This document shows positions 15,486 to 23,235 of a stretch of DNA of 33,261 nucleotides, in pieces. Where the stretch lies: NCBI GenBank assembly GCA_002291945.1, contig DBAZ01000027.1:1-33261 (forward strand), given 5' to 3'. Position numbers and translations under genes: made by a program. The stretch's first letter is position 1, and each line of letters starts with the position of its first letter. Source of the stretch: Tepidimonas sp. UBA997. GTDB lineage: Bacteria; Pseudomonadota; Gammaproteobacteria; Burkholderiales; Burkholderiaceae_C. The notes beneath the pieces are model-generated. The model saw nothing but the letters and a program-made list of their open reading frames with translations. It did not search any database and was not told where the DNA came from.

Positions 15486-15515
15486 ATACTGTTCTTCGGC
15501 CAGAAAATCGCGCAA
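15486..15515 (-). promoter_or_regulatory. Possible promoter of the ligI-A-B-C block
   Basis: Read on the minus strand, TTGCGC (15515-15510) and CAGTAT (15491-15486) are separated by 18 bases. The match to sigma-70 consensus is modest (-10 only 3 of 6), as expected for an activator-dependent promoter. It would give a leader of about 95 bases. Confidence 0.3.
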
Positions 15516-15556
15516 ACCCCTCACCCCTGCCCTGCCGCCTGCACGTTGGAACACCA

Positions 15557-15575
15557 CATAACCGGTATTTGTATG
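15557..15575. promoter_or_regulatory. LysR-type binding site candidate upstream of ligI
   Basis: CATA and TATG form a perfect inverted pair around 11 bases (15557-15560 and 15572-15575), the spacing typical of LysR-type activator boxes. It sits upstream of the proposed -35 element, where an activator would bind. The LysR protein at 18309-19268 is the nearest candidate ligand. Confidence 0.4.
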
Positions 15576-15590
15576 CCAGCACGCAGCGCA

Positions 15591-15669
15591 GCGACCGTCG
15601 GGGTTCGCTGTGGGGCGCTATGCCGGCCCGCAGGGACGGCTAAGCCCCATTGCGAACCCCCACGGTCGC
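15591..15669. repeat. 79-bp imperfect palindrome between ligK and ligI
   Basis: Two 26-bp arms (15591-15616 and 15644-15669) are inverted copies with only 3 mismatches. The 27-bp centre contains a further GCCG/CGGC pair. The structure starts about 38 bp after the ligK stop codon. No T tract follows on either strand, so it is not a standard intrinsic terminator. It may be a REP-like or small transposon-derived element, an mRNA-stabilising hairpin, or a factor-dependent terminator. Confidence 0.8.
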
Positions 15670-15707
15670 CCCACACATCAAAGCGATCAACCCCCACATG
15701 CCGGGGA

Positions 15708-16391
15708 TCAATCCACATACCGCAACCCGGCAGCCGCCAGAGGCTCGCGCATCTTGTACATGTCCAGCCCCAGCACGCCAGCCGCCAGTTGGTCGCGCTT
15801 GGCACCTTCATTGGCCTCGCGCTTCTGTGCCTCGGCCAACGTTTTGGCAGCTAGGGCCTTGGGGACGCAGACCACGCCGTCGTCGTCAGCCACGATCACA
15901 TCACCTGGCGTCACATAGGCCCCGGCACAGACGACGGGAATGTTGACCGAACCCAGCGTCGCCTTGATGGTGCCCTTGGACGAGACATAGCGGCTCCACA
16001 CGGGGAACCCCATCTCGCGCAGGGTACGTGTATCGCGCACACCCGCTTCGATGATGAGCCCGCGCACGCCGCGTGCCATGAAACTGCTGGCCAGCAGGTC
16101 GCCAAAATAGCCGTCGCTGCACTCGGCCGTCACCGTGGCCACCACGATGTCGCCCGGCTGCACCTGCTCGGCAGCCACGTGCATCATCCAGTTGTCGCCA
16201 GGCTGCAGCAGCACCGTCACCGCCGTGCCCGAGACGTTCACACCCTGCTGGATGGGTCGCATGTAGGGCTTCATCAGGCCGACACGGCCCATGGCCTCGT
16301 GCACCGTGGCAGAGCCCAGAGCGGCCAGCGTGTCGGTCGCTTCACGGTCCGCACGGGTGATGTTGCGATAGACCACACCCAATTCGTACAT
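15708..16391 (-). CDS. ligK: 4-carboxy-4-hydroxy-2-oxoadipate aldolase
   Basis: A 227-residue class II (metal-dependent) pyruvate aldolase of the RraA-like fold that splits 4-carboxy-4-hydroxy-2-oxoadipate into pyruvate and oxaloacetate and can also decarboxylate oxaloacetate. The diagnostic GDLLA (97-101) and the Arg119-Asp120 pair (EAGVRDT) that bind substrate and metal are present. The start MYELGVVYRNI is family-typical and preceded by GAGGAA about 9 bases upstream; the longer upstream frame runs antisense-like through ligJ and is not real. It follows ligJ after 20 bp. Equivalent to pmdF. Confidence 0.95.
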   Translation of the reverse strand: MYELGVVYRNITRADREATDTLAALGSATVHEAMGRVGLMKPYMRPIQQGVNVSGTAVTVLLQPGDNWMMHVAAEQVQPGDIVVATVTAECSDGYFGDLLASSFMARGVRGLIIEAGVRDTRTLREMGFPVWSRYVSSKGTIKATLGSVNIPVVCAGAYVTPGDVIVADDDGVVCVPKALAAKTLAEAQKREANEGAKRDQLAAGVLGLDMYKMREPLAAAGLRYVD

Positions 16392-16411
16392 GGTTCTGTT
16401 CCTCGTTGAAA

Positions 16412-17452
16412 TCACAGGCCCTTGGCCTTGAGTGCGGCGTCCAGGCGCGAAAACACGCGACGTGCGTTGCCTTCGAAGACCTTGAAGCGCTGCTCTTGCG
16501 TCAGGTTGGGCGTAGCAGCCACGTAGCGCTTGGTGTCGTCGTAGGGGTGGCCGCTTTCGGGGTCGATGCCGCGCACCGCGCCGATCATCTCGCTGGCGAA
16601 CAGGATGTTGTCCACCGGGATCACCTTGGTCAGCAGGTCGATGCCGGGCTGATGGTACACGCAGGTGTCGAAGAACACGTTGCCCAGCAGGTGGTCCTTG
16701 AGCAAGGGCTTTTTCAGCTCCTGCGCCAAGCCCCGGTAACGACCCCAGTGGTAAGGCACCGCGCCGCCGCCGTGCGGAATCAGAAATTTCAGGGTCGGGA
16801 AGTCCTTGAACAGATCGCCTTGAATCAACTGCATGAAGGCCGTGGTGTCGGCGTTGATGTAGTGCGCACCCGTCGTGTGGAAGCAGGCGTTGCAACTGGT
16901 AGAAACATGGATCATCGCCGGGATGTCGTACTCGACCATCTTTTCATAGATCGGATACCAGTGGCGGTCGGTCAGCGGGGGGCTGGTCCAGTGGCCGCCG
17001 GAAGGGTCAGGGTTGAGGTTGATGCCCACGAAACCGTAGTCCTTGACACACTTTTCCAGCTCCGGAATGCAGGTGGCCGGGTCCACGCCGGGGCTTTGCG
17101 GCAGCATGGCCGCACCGATGAAGTGATCGGGGAACAATTGGGCCACACGGGCGCAGAGCTCGTTGCAGATGGCGGCCCATGCGGCGGACGTCTGAAAGTC
17201 ACCGATATGGTGGGCCATGAAGCTGGCGCGCGGGCTGAAGAGGGTGAGGTCACTGCCGCGCTCGCGCATCTTGGCGAGCTGGTTGGTCTCGATGGACTCG
17301 CGGATCGCGTCGTCGCTGATCGTCAAGGCCTTGGGATCGGCCACGATGGACGGGTCCTTGAGGGCAGCGATTTGCAAGTCCCGCCAGATCCCCAGAGCAG
17401 CAGGTGCGGTGGTGTAGTGGCCGTGGACGTCGATGATGAGAGGTTTGCGCAT
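16412..17452 (-). CDS. ligJ: 4-oxalomesaconate hydratase
   Basis: A 346-residue amidohydrolase-superfamily hydratase that adds water to the oxalomesaconate-derived keto acid to give 4-carboxy-4-hydroxy-2-oxoadipate. Metal-binding DVHGHY (His10, His12) is at the N-terminus. Later segments typical of the LigJ/PmdE group are MIHVSTSCNACFHTTGAHYINADTTAF and FLIPHGGGAVPYHWGR. It lies 38 bp after the ModA-like gene and 20 bp before ligK. The ribosome site is weak. Equivalent to pmdE. Confidence 0.95.
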   Translation of the reverse strand: MRKPLIIDVHGHYTTAPAALGIWRDLQIAALKDPSIVADPKALTISDDAIRESIETNQLAKMRERGSDLTLFSPRASFMAHHIGDFQTSAAWAAICNELCARVAQLFPDHFIGAAMLPQSPGVDPATCIPELEKCVKDYGFVGINLNPDPSGGHWTSPPLTDRHWYPIYEKMVEYDIPAMIHVSTSCNACFHTTGAHYINADTTAFMQLIQGDLFKDFPTLKFLIPHGGGAVPYHWGRYRGLAQELKKPLLKDHLLGNVFFDTCVYHQPGIDLLTKVIPVDNILFASEMIGAVRGIDPESGHPYDDTKRYVAATPNLTQEQRFKVFEGNARRVFSRLDAALKAKGL

Positions 17453-17490
17453 GGGGTTTCTTGTGCATCCTGCAATGGGGTTGAAGGGGG

Positions 17491-18189
17491 TCAGGCGGGC
17501 TCCATGCCCTGGCGGCGCTTGGCGTCTGCCGTGTCGGGAGCGGCCATGAAGGTGAGCAGATCACGCACAGCCTCGGGATGCCGTGACGACGTGGCCACCG
17601 CGCCGGAAAAGACGGTCACGATCTCGCAGCCAGTCGGCAGACCGCCGAGCACAGCAATACCGGGCACATGAAGCATTTCGCTGAGTTGCTGAAAACCGAG
17701 TTCGACCTCGCCACGCGCCACCAGCGAGGCCACGGGCACGCCCGGCGGTGGCGTCACCAGACGCGGGTGCAGTGTCTCCGCCAGACCCCAACGCGCCAAC
17801 AGCCCCCGCAGAGCCACCCCGCTGGGTCCGGTGGAAACACTGAGCGAGCGGGCCTGAAGCACGGCATGGCGCAGAGCGGCTTCGGTGGAAATGTCTGGGC
17901 ACTGGGTGCCTGCACGCACCGCCACGGCTACGCCAGAACGCACCAAATCGACCCGGCTACCCGACAGCACAAACCCGGCAGTCGCCAGCCTGTCGAGCGC
18001 GTCGGCGGCGAGGAACACCACGTCAAACGTCTCGCCGTCCTGCACCCGACGGGCAGCGTCAACGCCGCCGACCGACTCCAAACGCAACTCGACACCGCTG
18101 CACGCACGGTAAGCCATCGCCATGTCTTGCAGCACCTGGCGAGTCGCCATCGACGAGATGCCGTCCAATAAAAGCGTCATAGCGTGCAT
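17491..18189 (-). CDS. ModA-like substrate-binding domain protein without signal peptide
   Basis: A 232-residue protein with a periplasmic-binding-protein type II fold like molybdate-binding ModA (LDGISSMATRQVLQDM, FDVVFLAADALDRLATAG, GVPVASLVARGEVELGFQQLSEM, TFMAAPDTADAKRRQGMEPA). It begins directly with the mature domain (MHAMTLLLDGISSMA) and has no signal peptide, so it is probably cytoplasmic. ATG codons at 18189 and 18180 are both possible starts. It is the first gene of the ligJ-ligK block and divergent from a LysR gene. In Comamonas the pmd operon starts with a tautomerase and a transporter, and neither is present here. A role as aromatic-acid binding partner or in the missing isomerisation step is speculation. 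Confidence 0.75.
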   Translation of the reverse strand: MHAMTLLLDGISSMATRQVLQDMAMAYRACSGVELRLESVGGVDAARRVQDGETFDVVFLAADALDRLATAGFVLSGSRVDLVRSGVAVAVRAGTQCPDISTEAALRHAVLQARSLSVSTGPSGVALRGLLARWGLAETLHPRLVTPPPGVPVASLVARGEVELGFQQLSEMLHVPGIAVLGGLPTGCEIVTVFSGAVATSSRHPEAVRDLLTFMAAPDTADAKRRQGMEPA

Positions 18190-18260
18190 GTTGTTGATCC
18201 ACCAGCGCCCGATTTTCCTCAGTTAGACCGCACACCTCAAGTCACCCACCCGACTAGCAG

Positions 18261-18277
18261 ATATTCTTTTTTGCTAT
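18261..18277. promoter_or_regulatory. LysR-type box (ATA-N11-TAT) in divergent promoter region
   Basis: ATA and TAT flank exactly 11 bases, the classic LysR T-N11-A layout, in the AT-rich 119-bp gap between the ModA-like and LysR genes. A wider AGATA/TATCT inverted pair (18259-18263 and 18292-18296) surrounds it. It probably controls both divergent transcripts. Confidence 0.5.
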
Positions 18278-18308
18278 TGCACAGAGGAAGGTATCTACAA
18301 TAACCCCG

Positions 18309-19268
18309 ATGGACCTCAGGCAACTGGAATATTTTGTGCGCGTCGCTGAAATGGCCAGCTTTACCAAAGCAGCGGCAGCCCTCGGTGTGGCTCAGCCAGC
18401 CTTGAGTCGTCAGGTTCGGCTGCTCGAAGTGGAATTGCGCCAGACGCTGCTGCTGCGCAACGGCCGGGGTGCCACACCCACCGACGCGGGCAAGCTGTTG
18501 CTGGATCATGGTCGTGGCATTCTGCACCAGGTCGAGCGGGCGCGGGACGAAATGCGGCGAGTACGTGGTGGCCTGATGGGCCGCGTGGCCATCGGTTTAC
18601 CCCCTACCTTGGCGCGATTGCTGACCGTACCCCTGACACGGGCCTTCCGCCAACACATGCCCCAGGTGCAGCTATCGATCATGGAAGGGCTGTCGGCGGC
18701 AATGGTGGACGGCGTGACGCTGGGTCGCCTGGATCTGGCTGTCCTGTACAACGCCCAGGCCATGGCCGACATTGAGCTTGCCCCCCTTTTTGATGAGCCG
18801 CTGGTGCTGGTGCAAGCGCGTCAACCCGGCCTGCTGGAGGACCCGCCCCCACTCCCGGTGAGTCTGCGGGAGGTGGCGCACCAACCGCTCGTCATTCCCA
18901 GCCGACCCAATGCCTTGCGCATGCACGTCGAAACCGAAATGGCTCGTCAGGGTTTACGCCCCACGATTGCGCTCGAAATCGACGGAGTGGGCGCGATTCT
19001 CGATCTGGTCGCCGACGGCATGGGCAGTGCCATTTTGTCCGCTCATGCGGTAGCGGGCTCGGTGCGCCCGTCAGCCTACGTGACCCGACCGATTGGCCAC
19101 CCACCGCTGCTGATCAACGTGTCGTTGGCCACCAGCGCCAGCCGCCCCACCACACCCGCCCTGCAAGCCTCGGCCGAGCTGATCCGTCGAGCCTGCAGCG
19201 CCTGGCAATCGGACGACAAGGTCAAAGGATCTCGAAACGACCCAATCGATGCGGCCCCGACACGATAA
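18309..19268 (+). CDS. LysR-family transcriptional regulator, divergent from the lig cluster
   Basis: A 319-residue LysR-type regulator. The N-terminal helix-turn-helix (MDLRQLEYFVRVAEMASFTKAAAALGVAQPALSRQVRLLE) spans about residues 1-60, with a type II periplasmic-binding effector domain to about 300. The DNA-binding region is of the Nac/Cbl-like kind common in aromatic regulators. It is divergent from the ModA-like/ligJ/ligK block with a LysR box between, so it is the best candidate for the protocatechuate activator of this cluster. It ends 12 bp from the convergent fumarylacetoacetase gene. Confidence 0.92.
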   Translation: MDLRQLEYFVRVAEMASFTKAAAALGVAQPALSRQVRLLEVELRQTLLLRNGRGATPTDAGKLLLDHGRGILHQVERARDEMRRVRGGLMGRVAIGLPPTLARLLTVPLTRAFRQHMPQVQLSIMEGLSAAMVDGVTLGRLDLAVLYNAQAMADIELAPLFDEPLVLVQARQPGLLEDPPPLPVSLREVAHQPLVIPSRPNALRMHVETEMARQGLRPTIALEIDGVGAILDLVADGMGSAILSAHAVAGSVRPSAYVTRPIGHPPLLINVSLATSASRPTTPALQASAELIRRACSAWQSDDKVKGSRNDPIDAAPTR

Positions 19269-19280
19269 GCAACCCACGCA

Positions 19281-20597
19281 TCAGGGACGTGCAGGCAATA
19301 CCGTTCCGCTGCATTCACCAAAGCCAATGCGTGCCACGCCCGGCTTTTCGCACCACCCGCGAAGGACAACGGTATCACCATCGAGTAGGAAAGTGCGCGA
19401 TTCACCGTTGGGCAATTGCAGTGGCTGTTGCCCCCCCTGGGTGCGTTCGATCAGGGCTGCAGCCTGGTCCAGCGCGGGACCCGAAAGCGTCCCAGTCCCC
19501 AGCAGATCGCCTGGCTGCAGGTTGCAGCCATTGACGGTGTGATGCGCCACCATTTGAGCGAGCGTCCAATATGCATGCCGATAGCTGGTGGCACTGATGC
19601 GGGTGGTCGCAAGCCCAGCATCACGCATGGTCTGCGTCTGCAAGCGTACTTCAAGCTGAATGTCAATCGCACCTGCGAGCCGGTGATCGGCCGAGTCCAG
19701 ATAAGGCAAGGGCTGGGGGTCATGGATCGGCCGCTCGAAGGCTGTCCGGTACGGGGCCAGCGCTTCCAGCGTCACGACCCAGGGCGAAATATGGGTCGCA
19801 AAGTTTTTCGCCAGAAATGGCCCCAGTGGCTGGTATTCCCAGCCCTGAATGTCACGGGCCGACCAGTCATTGAGCAGGCACAGACCAAATATATGCTGTT
19901 CTGCTTCCTCGATCGGCACTGGGTCGCCCAGGGCATTGCCCGGGCCGATGAACACCCCGAGTTCGAGTTCGAAGTCCATACGCTCACTGGCCCCGAGTAC
20001 GGGCACGTCCGCGTCAGGCTTTTTCAACTGGCCTTTGGGGCGATGAAAATCGGTCCCGGAAATCACAATACTGGAGGAGCGCCCGTGGTAGCCGATGGGA
20101 ATCCATTTGTAGTTCGGCAGCAACGGGTTGTCGGGACGAAACTGCTTGCCAATGTTGGTAGCGTGATACACCGAGGTGTAAAAGTCGGTGTAGTCACCGA
20201 TCCGGCCAGGGACGTTGTATTCGGCTTCGGTCTGATGCACCAGGCAGGCCGTCAACGCCGCCTGATGCGTACTGCCTGTGCGCAACGCCCGCGACAGAGC
20301 CAGACGCAAAGCCGACCAAGCCGCAGGCCCCATAGCCATCAGGTCGTTCAGTCTGGATTGCGCTCCAGCTTGAGCCGCCTGCGCGGCCAGTCCGTTCAGT
20401 AGGCCAACCTGGGCGCTGGCCGCCAGATCGATGATCCGGTCACCAATCGCGACGCCGCCTCGCCAAGGCTCCGATGTACCCCGACGTCGGAACACCGCGA
20501 AGGGCAGATTTTGTATCGGGAAATCCGTCCCTTGATTGTGGGCGGACGCCAACCAGCATTGCAGAGCCGGGTTGTGAGTTTCGTTCCATCGTGTCAT
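19281..20597 (-). CDS. fahA: Fumarylacetoacetase (FAH family)
   Basis: A 438-residue enzyme with the two-domain architecture of true fumarylacetoacetase, which cleaves fumarylacetoacetate to fumarate and acetoacetate at the end of homogentisate breakdown. Metal-ligand segments are clear: DYTDFYTSVYHATNIG, FELELGVFIG and LLNDWSARDIQGWEYQPLGPFLAKNF. The start at 20597 gives MTRWNETHNP and is supported by GAGGGG about 5 bases upstream. It lies 8 bp downstream of the VOC gene, so the two form one operon. No homogentisate dioxygenase or maleylacetoacetate isomerase is in the window, so the upstream substrate is uncertain and the enzyme may serve a different beta-diketone. Confidence 0.92.
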   Translation of the reverse strand: MTRWNETHNPALQCWLASAHNQGTDFPIQNLPFAVFRRRGTSEPWRGGVAIGDRIIDLAASAQVGLLNGLAAQAAQAGAQSRLNDLMAMGPAAWSALRLALSRALRTGSTHQAALTACLVHQTEAEYNVPGRIGDYTDFYTSVYHATNIGKQFRPDNPLLPNYKWIPIGYHGRSSSIVISGTDFHRPKGQLKKPDADVPVLGASERMDFELELGVFIGPGNALGDPVPIEEAEQHIFGLCLLNDWSARDIQGWEYQPLGPFLAKNFATHISPWVVTLEALAPYRTAFERPIHDPQPLPYLDSADHRLAGAIDIQLEVRLQTQTMRDAGLATTRISATSYRHAYWTLAQMVAHHTVNGCNLQPGDLLGTGTLSGPALDQAAALIERTQGGQQPLQLPNGESRTFLLDGDTVVLRGWCEKPGVARIGFGECSGTVLPARP

Positions 20598-20605
20598 GGC
20601 ACCCC

Positions 20606-21145
20606 TCAACTTGCCATGCTGCCATCGTGCATCCAGGCGGCATGGCGAGGTGCCTGTTTGGTACGACTCCATGCATCCAGCATGTCCCACTTCACTGCAT
20701 CCAATTTCTGGTACATGTCGGGCGTGCCGACATCCACCGCCAATTCCAGTCGGTGTCCGTTGGGATCGAAAAAGTAGATGCTTTTGAAGATGGTGTGGTC
20801 GGTCGGGCCGATCACATCAATACCCGCTTGCTGAAGTTGGTCTTTGGTGGTCAACAGCGTCTCAAGGGAATCGACCTTCAGGGCCAGGTGCTGCACCCAA
20901 CTGGGCGTGTTCTCGTCGCGCCCCATGGGCTTTTGGGTGGGCAACTCAAAGAAGGCCAGTATGTTGCCTTGCCCCGCGTCCAGGAAAATGTGCATGTACG
21001 GATCCGGCGCCTTGGTCGAAGGCACTTCATTTTCAGCAATGGCCAGCACGAATGTCATGCCTAAGTGGCGGGTGTACCAATCGACTGTTTCTTGTGCATC
21101 CTTGCAGCGGTAAGCCACATGGTGAATCTGCTGAATGAGCGACAT
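20606..21145 (-). CDS. VOC-family (glyoxalase/extradiol dioxygenase fold) protein
   Basis: A 179-residue vicinal-oxygen-chelate protein with two beta-alpha-beta-beta-beta modules. Putative metal ligands match the His-His-Glu triad of the fold: His8/His9 (QIHHVAY), His86 (WVQHLALKV) and Glu134 (GHRLELAVD). A C-terminal extension of about 40 residues follows. AAGGAG lies 8 bases before the ATG. It precedes fahA in the same operon and is divergent from an IclR regulator. Family members include dioxygenases, isomerases and lyases. The FAH pairing suggests a ring-cleavage or isomerase step feeding a beta-diketone hydrolase, but the reaction is not known. Confidence 0.82.
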   Translation of the reverse strand: MSLIQQIHHVAYRCKDAQETVDWYTRHLGMTFVLAIAENEVPSTKAPDPYMHIFLDAGQGNILAFFELPTQKPMGRDENTPSWVQHLALKVDSLETLLTTKDQLQQAGIDVIGPTDHTIFKSIYFFDPNGHRLELAVDVGTPDMYQKLDAVKWDMLDAWSRTKQAPRHAAWMHDGSMAS

Positions 21146-21208
21146 GGCGAGTCTCCTTCGGTGGGGCTGATCGTATCAACAAGGCCTATCCTAAAATTCA
21201 ACCATGAC

Positions 21209-21233
21209 AAATTGATTTGCCATCAAACAATTT
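21209..21233. promoter_or_regulatory. Operator palindrome between VOC/fahA and IclR genes
   Basis: A 25-bp dyad has outer arms AAATTG (21209-21214) and CAATTT (21228-21233) and the inner perfect repeat TTGAT-N5-ATCAA (21212-21226). It lies in the AT-rich 195-bp divergent region, 64 bp from the VOC start and 108 bp from the IclR start. Size and symmetry suit an IclR dimer site. Confidence 0.55.
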
Positions 21234-21340
21234 CACATCTTACTCCTCTTATTTATCATTGACAAACCCGCGACGACCCGTGAACTCCAAACACCACGCA
21301 GGCGCATGAGGTACACCCCCTTCGTCCCGACCCTCCGAGC

Positions 21341-22168
21341 ATGACAATCAATCCCTCTCCCCGCTCCCAATTTTCTGAGGAAGAACAACCCTCGCGCACA
21401 TCGCGCGGCATCCAGAGCGTCGAAGTGGGCGGCCAGTTGCTCAAGGCACTGGCCCACACCGGTCGTCGCATGGCCTTGAAAGACCTGGCCCGCGAGGCCG
21501 ACATGACACCCGCCAAAGCCCACCCTTACCTGGTGAGCTTCGGCAAACTCGGGCTGATCGAGCAAGACCCCCTGACGGGTCACTACGGCCTGGGCCCGTT
21601 GGCCATGCAGTTGGGCCTGATTAGCTTGCAGCAGGTCGATCCGGTGCGGCTGGCCATTGCCGAGTTGCCGGGCTTGGCCCTGCGGGTGGGTTGCACCGTT
21701 TCAGCTGCGGTGTGGGGCACCCAGGGGCCGGTGATCATTCGCGTCGAGGAAAGCCCGACCCCGGTTCACGTAGCCATGCGCCATGGCATACCGGCATCAC
21801 TGCGGCACACCGGAACGGGCAAGATTTTTGCTGCTTACCGCAGCCGCACCGAGGTGGCTGCCGCCCTGAAACGTGAAGGTCTGGCCGACGAACTCGACGA
21901 CCCAGCGTTTGCCGCCGAACTGGAAGGCATTCGGGCTTGTGGCATCACCCAGGTGCGCGATGAGCTCCTGCCAGGTATCAGTGCCATGGCGGTACCGGTG
22001 TTTGATGGCTTCGGCAAACTGGCCTTGGCGATTGCCGCCATCGGACCGAGCAAGATGCTGGACCTGCGACCTGCGGGCCCCCACGCCGTTGCCTTGCGCG
22101 AGGTGGCCGACAACCTGACACAACGCCTGGGCGCGCACAACCCCTCCCAACCCAGCCGAGCCGCATGA
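21341..22168 (+). CDS. IclR-family transcriptional regulator
   Basis: A 275-residue IclR-type regulator. A winged helix-turn-helix at about residues 22-80 (SVEVGGQLLKALAHTGRRMALKDLAREADMTPAKAHPYLVSFGKLGLI) is followed by the ligand-binding domain with LRHTGTGKIFAA and ISAMAVPVFDGFGKLALAIAA. Such proteins often control homogentisate, gentisate or protocatechuate genes. It is divergent from VOC/fahA and overlaps the downstream crotonase gene by 4 bp (ATGA), so it probably controls both. The ribosome site is weak. Confidence 0.92.
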   Translation: MTINPSPRSQFSEEEQPSRTSRGIQSVEVGGQLLKALAHTGRRMALKDLAREADMTPAKAHPYLVSFGKLGLIEQDPLTGHYGLGPLAMQLGLISLQQVDPVRLAIAELPGLALRVGCTVSAAVWGTQGPVIIRVEESPTPVHVAMRHGIPASLRHTGTGKIFAAYRSRTEVAAALKREGLADELDDPAFAAELEGIRACGITQVRDELLPGISAMAVPVFDGFGKLALAIAAIGPSKMLDLRPAGPHAVALREVADNLTQRLGAHNPSQPSRAA

Positions 22169-22953
22169 CCGCCCTTCCCTCCCCATCCACAACACCGGAA
22201 CTGAGCATCAACGATGCCGTGGCCACCCTCCGGATCAACCGCCCAGACAAGCGCAATCGCCTGCAAACCGAAGACCTGCACACGCTGATCGCGCATGGCC
22301 AGCGCATCAATGACGATCCGGCCATCCGGGTCGTCGTACTGACGGCCAACACCACGGGGCAGCCCCGGCCCGTGTTCTGCTCGGGGTATGACATCGGCGG
22401 TTTCGATGGAGAGGATCAGGACACCCGCTTGTTCGAGCAAACGGTGCAAGCCCTGGCCGCCTTGCGCCCTGTGGTGGTGGGCGCGTTGAATGGAAGTGTC
22501 TACGGTGGCGCCACCGACATGGCCCTGGCTTGCGACCTTCGTGTCGGACTCAGCGGGAGCGAATTCCGCATGCCCGCAGCGGCACTCGGTCTGCACTATT
22601 ACCCAAGCGGCTTGCGCCGGTATGTCGCGAATTTCGGGGTCAATGCCGCCAGACTCGCCTTTCTGACGGCCCGCCCCATGTCGGCGCAGACCTTGCTCGA
22701 CGCGGGTGTGCTGCACGAAGTCCGTGACAGCGATCAATTCTTGGCGACCGTCGCCGCCCTGGTGGCTGATGTATCCCGCCTGGCACCGCTGGCCGCGCAG
22801 GCCACCAAACGCTCGCTCAGCGAGATTGCCCACGGCCTTTACGACGAAGAGCGGCTGTTGCAACGGCAGTCAACGACTCTGAAAAGCGAAGATTTTCTTG
22901 AGGGGCGCAACGCCTTTACCGAACGCCGCAAACCGGTTTTTCAGGGTCGATGA
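22165..22953 (+). CDS. Crotonase-superfamily protein lacking the catalytic glutamates
   Basis: A 262-residue member of the enoyl-CoA hydratase/isomerase superfamily. The oxyanion-hole segments FCSGYDIGGF (71-80) and NGSVYGGATDMALACDLRV (109-127) are clear. The two glutamates used by hydratases are not conserved: the GGG-x-E position reads GGATD (Asp118), and the second (normally in PE) is Ala138 (RMPAAALG). A standard hydratase reaction is therefore doubtful; isomerase, hydrolase or decarboxylase activity is more likely. It is coupled to the IclR gene by a 4-bp overlap, so its role belongs to that regulon. A gap of 282 bp follows. Confidence 0.85.
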   Translation: MTALPSPSTTPELSINDAVATLRINRPDKRNRLQTEDLHTLIAHGQRINDDPAIRVVVLTANTTGQPRPVFCSGYDIGGFDGEDQDTRLFEQTVQALAALRPVVVGALNGSVYGGATDMALACDLRVGLSGSEFRMPAAALGLHYYPSGLRRYVANFGVNAARLAFLTARPMSAQTLLDAGVLHEVRDSDQFLATVAALVADVSRLAPLAAQATKRSLSEIAHGLYDEERLLQRQSTTLKSEDFLEGRNAFTERRKPVFQGR

Positions 22954-23235
22954 ATGCCACTCCCGACCCCCGCCTGGGGGTGATCACGCTTGCGGGTGGG
23001 GAGGCGAAGCGAGAGTGGTTGCCCTCTGGGGGATGCAAGGGCTGCTGGGTGCCGTCCGCGCGGAGGGTGGCCATGGACTTGCCACACCGCGTTGAGTCGA
23101 ATCGAAGGACGGACGACCCTGGCAATTCGGGAAAACACTGATGAATTATAACGATTATTGGACTAAGCTTGGCAACCATCTACCTTCCGGGCGTGAATGT
23201 AGAGCATCCAGACAAAGCCCAACCAGGAGCCAACC
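22954..23235. other. Non-coding gap with GC hairpin and AT-rich promoter-like end
   Basis: Just after the crotonase stop lies ACCCCC-N4-GGGGGT (22966-22981), a strong hairpin without a T tract, possibly a terminator aided by Rho. The last 90 bases become AT-rich, with ATAA-CGA-TTAT at about 23149-23159, a plausible promoter/operator area for the binding-protein gene. No gene is apparent. Confidence 0.4.

Larger units (their letters stand above)
15383..15707. other. 325-bp non-coding spacer within the lig cluster
   Basis: This stretch lies between ligK and ligI on the minus strand and holds no convincing gene. It contains a possible minus-strand promoter (15486-15515), a LysR-like site (15557-15575) and a large imperfect palindrome (15591-15669). 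Together these suggest that the ligI block is transcribed separately from the ligJ-ligK block. Confidence 0.6.

Noticed and set aside
17491..18189. Periplasmic molybdate-binding protein of an ABC importer
   Set aside because: There is no signal peptide and no ModB/ModC genes nearby; only the fold similarity is supported.
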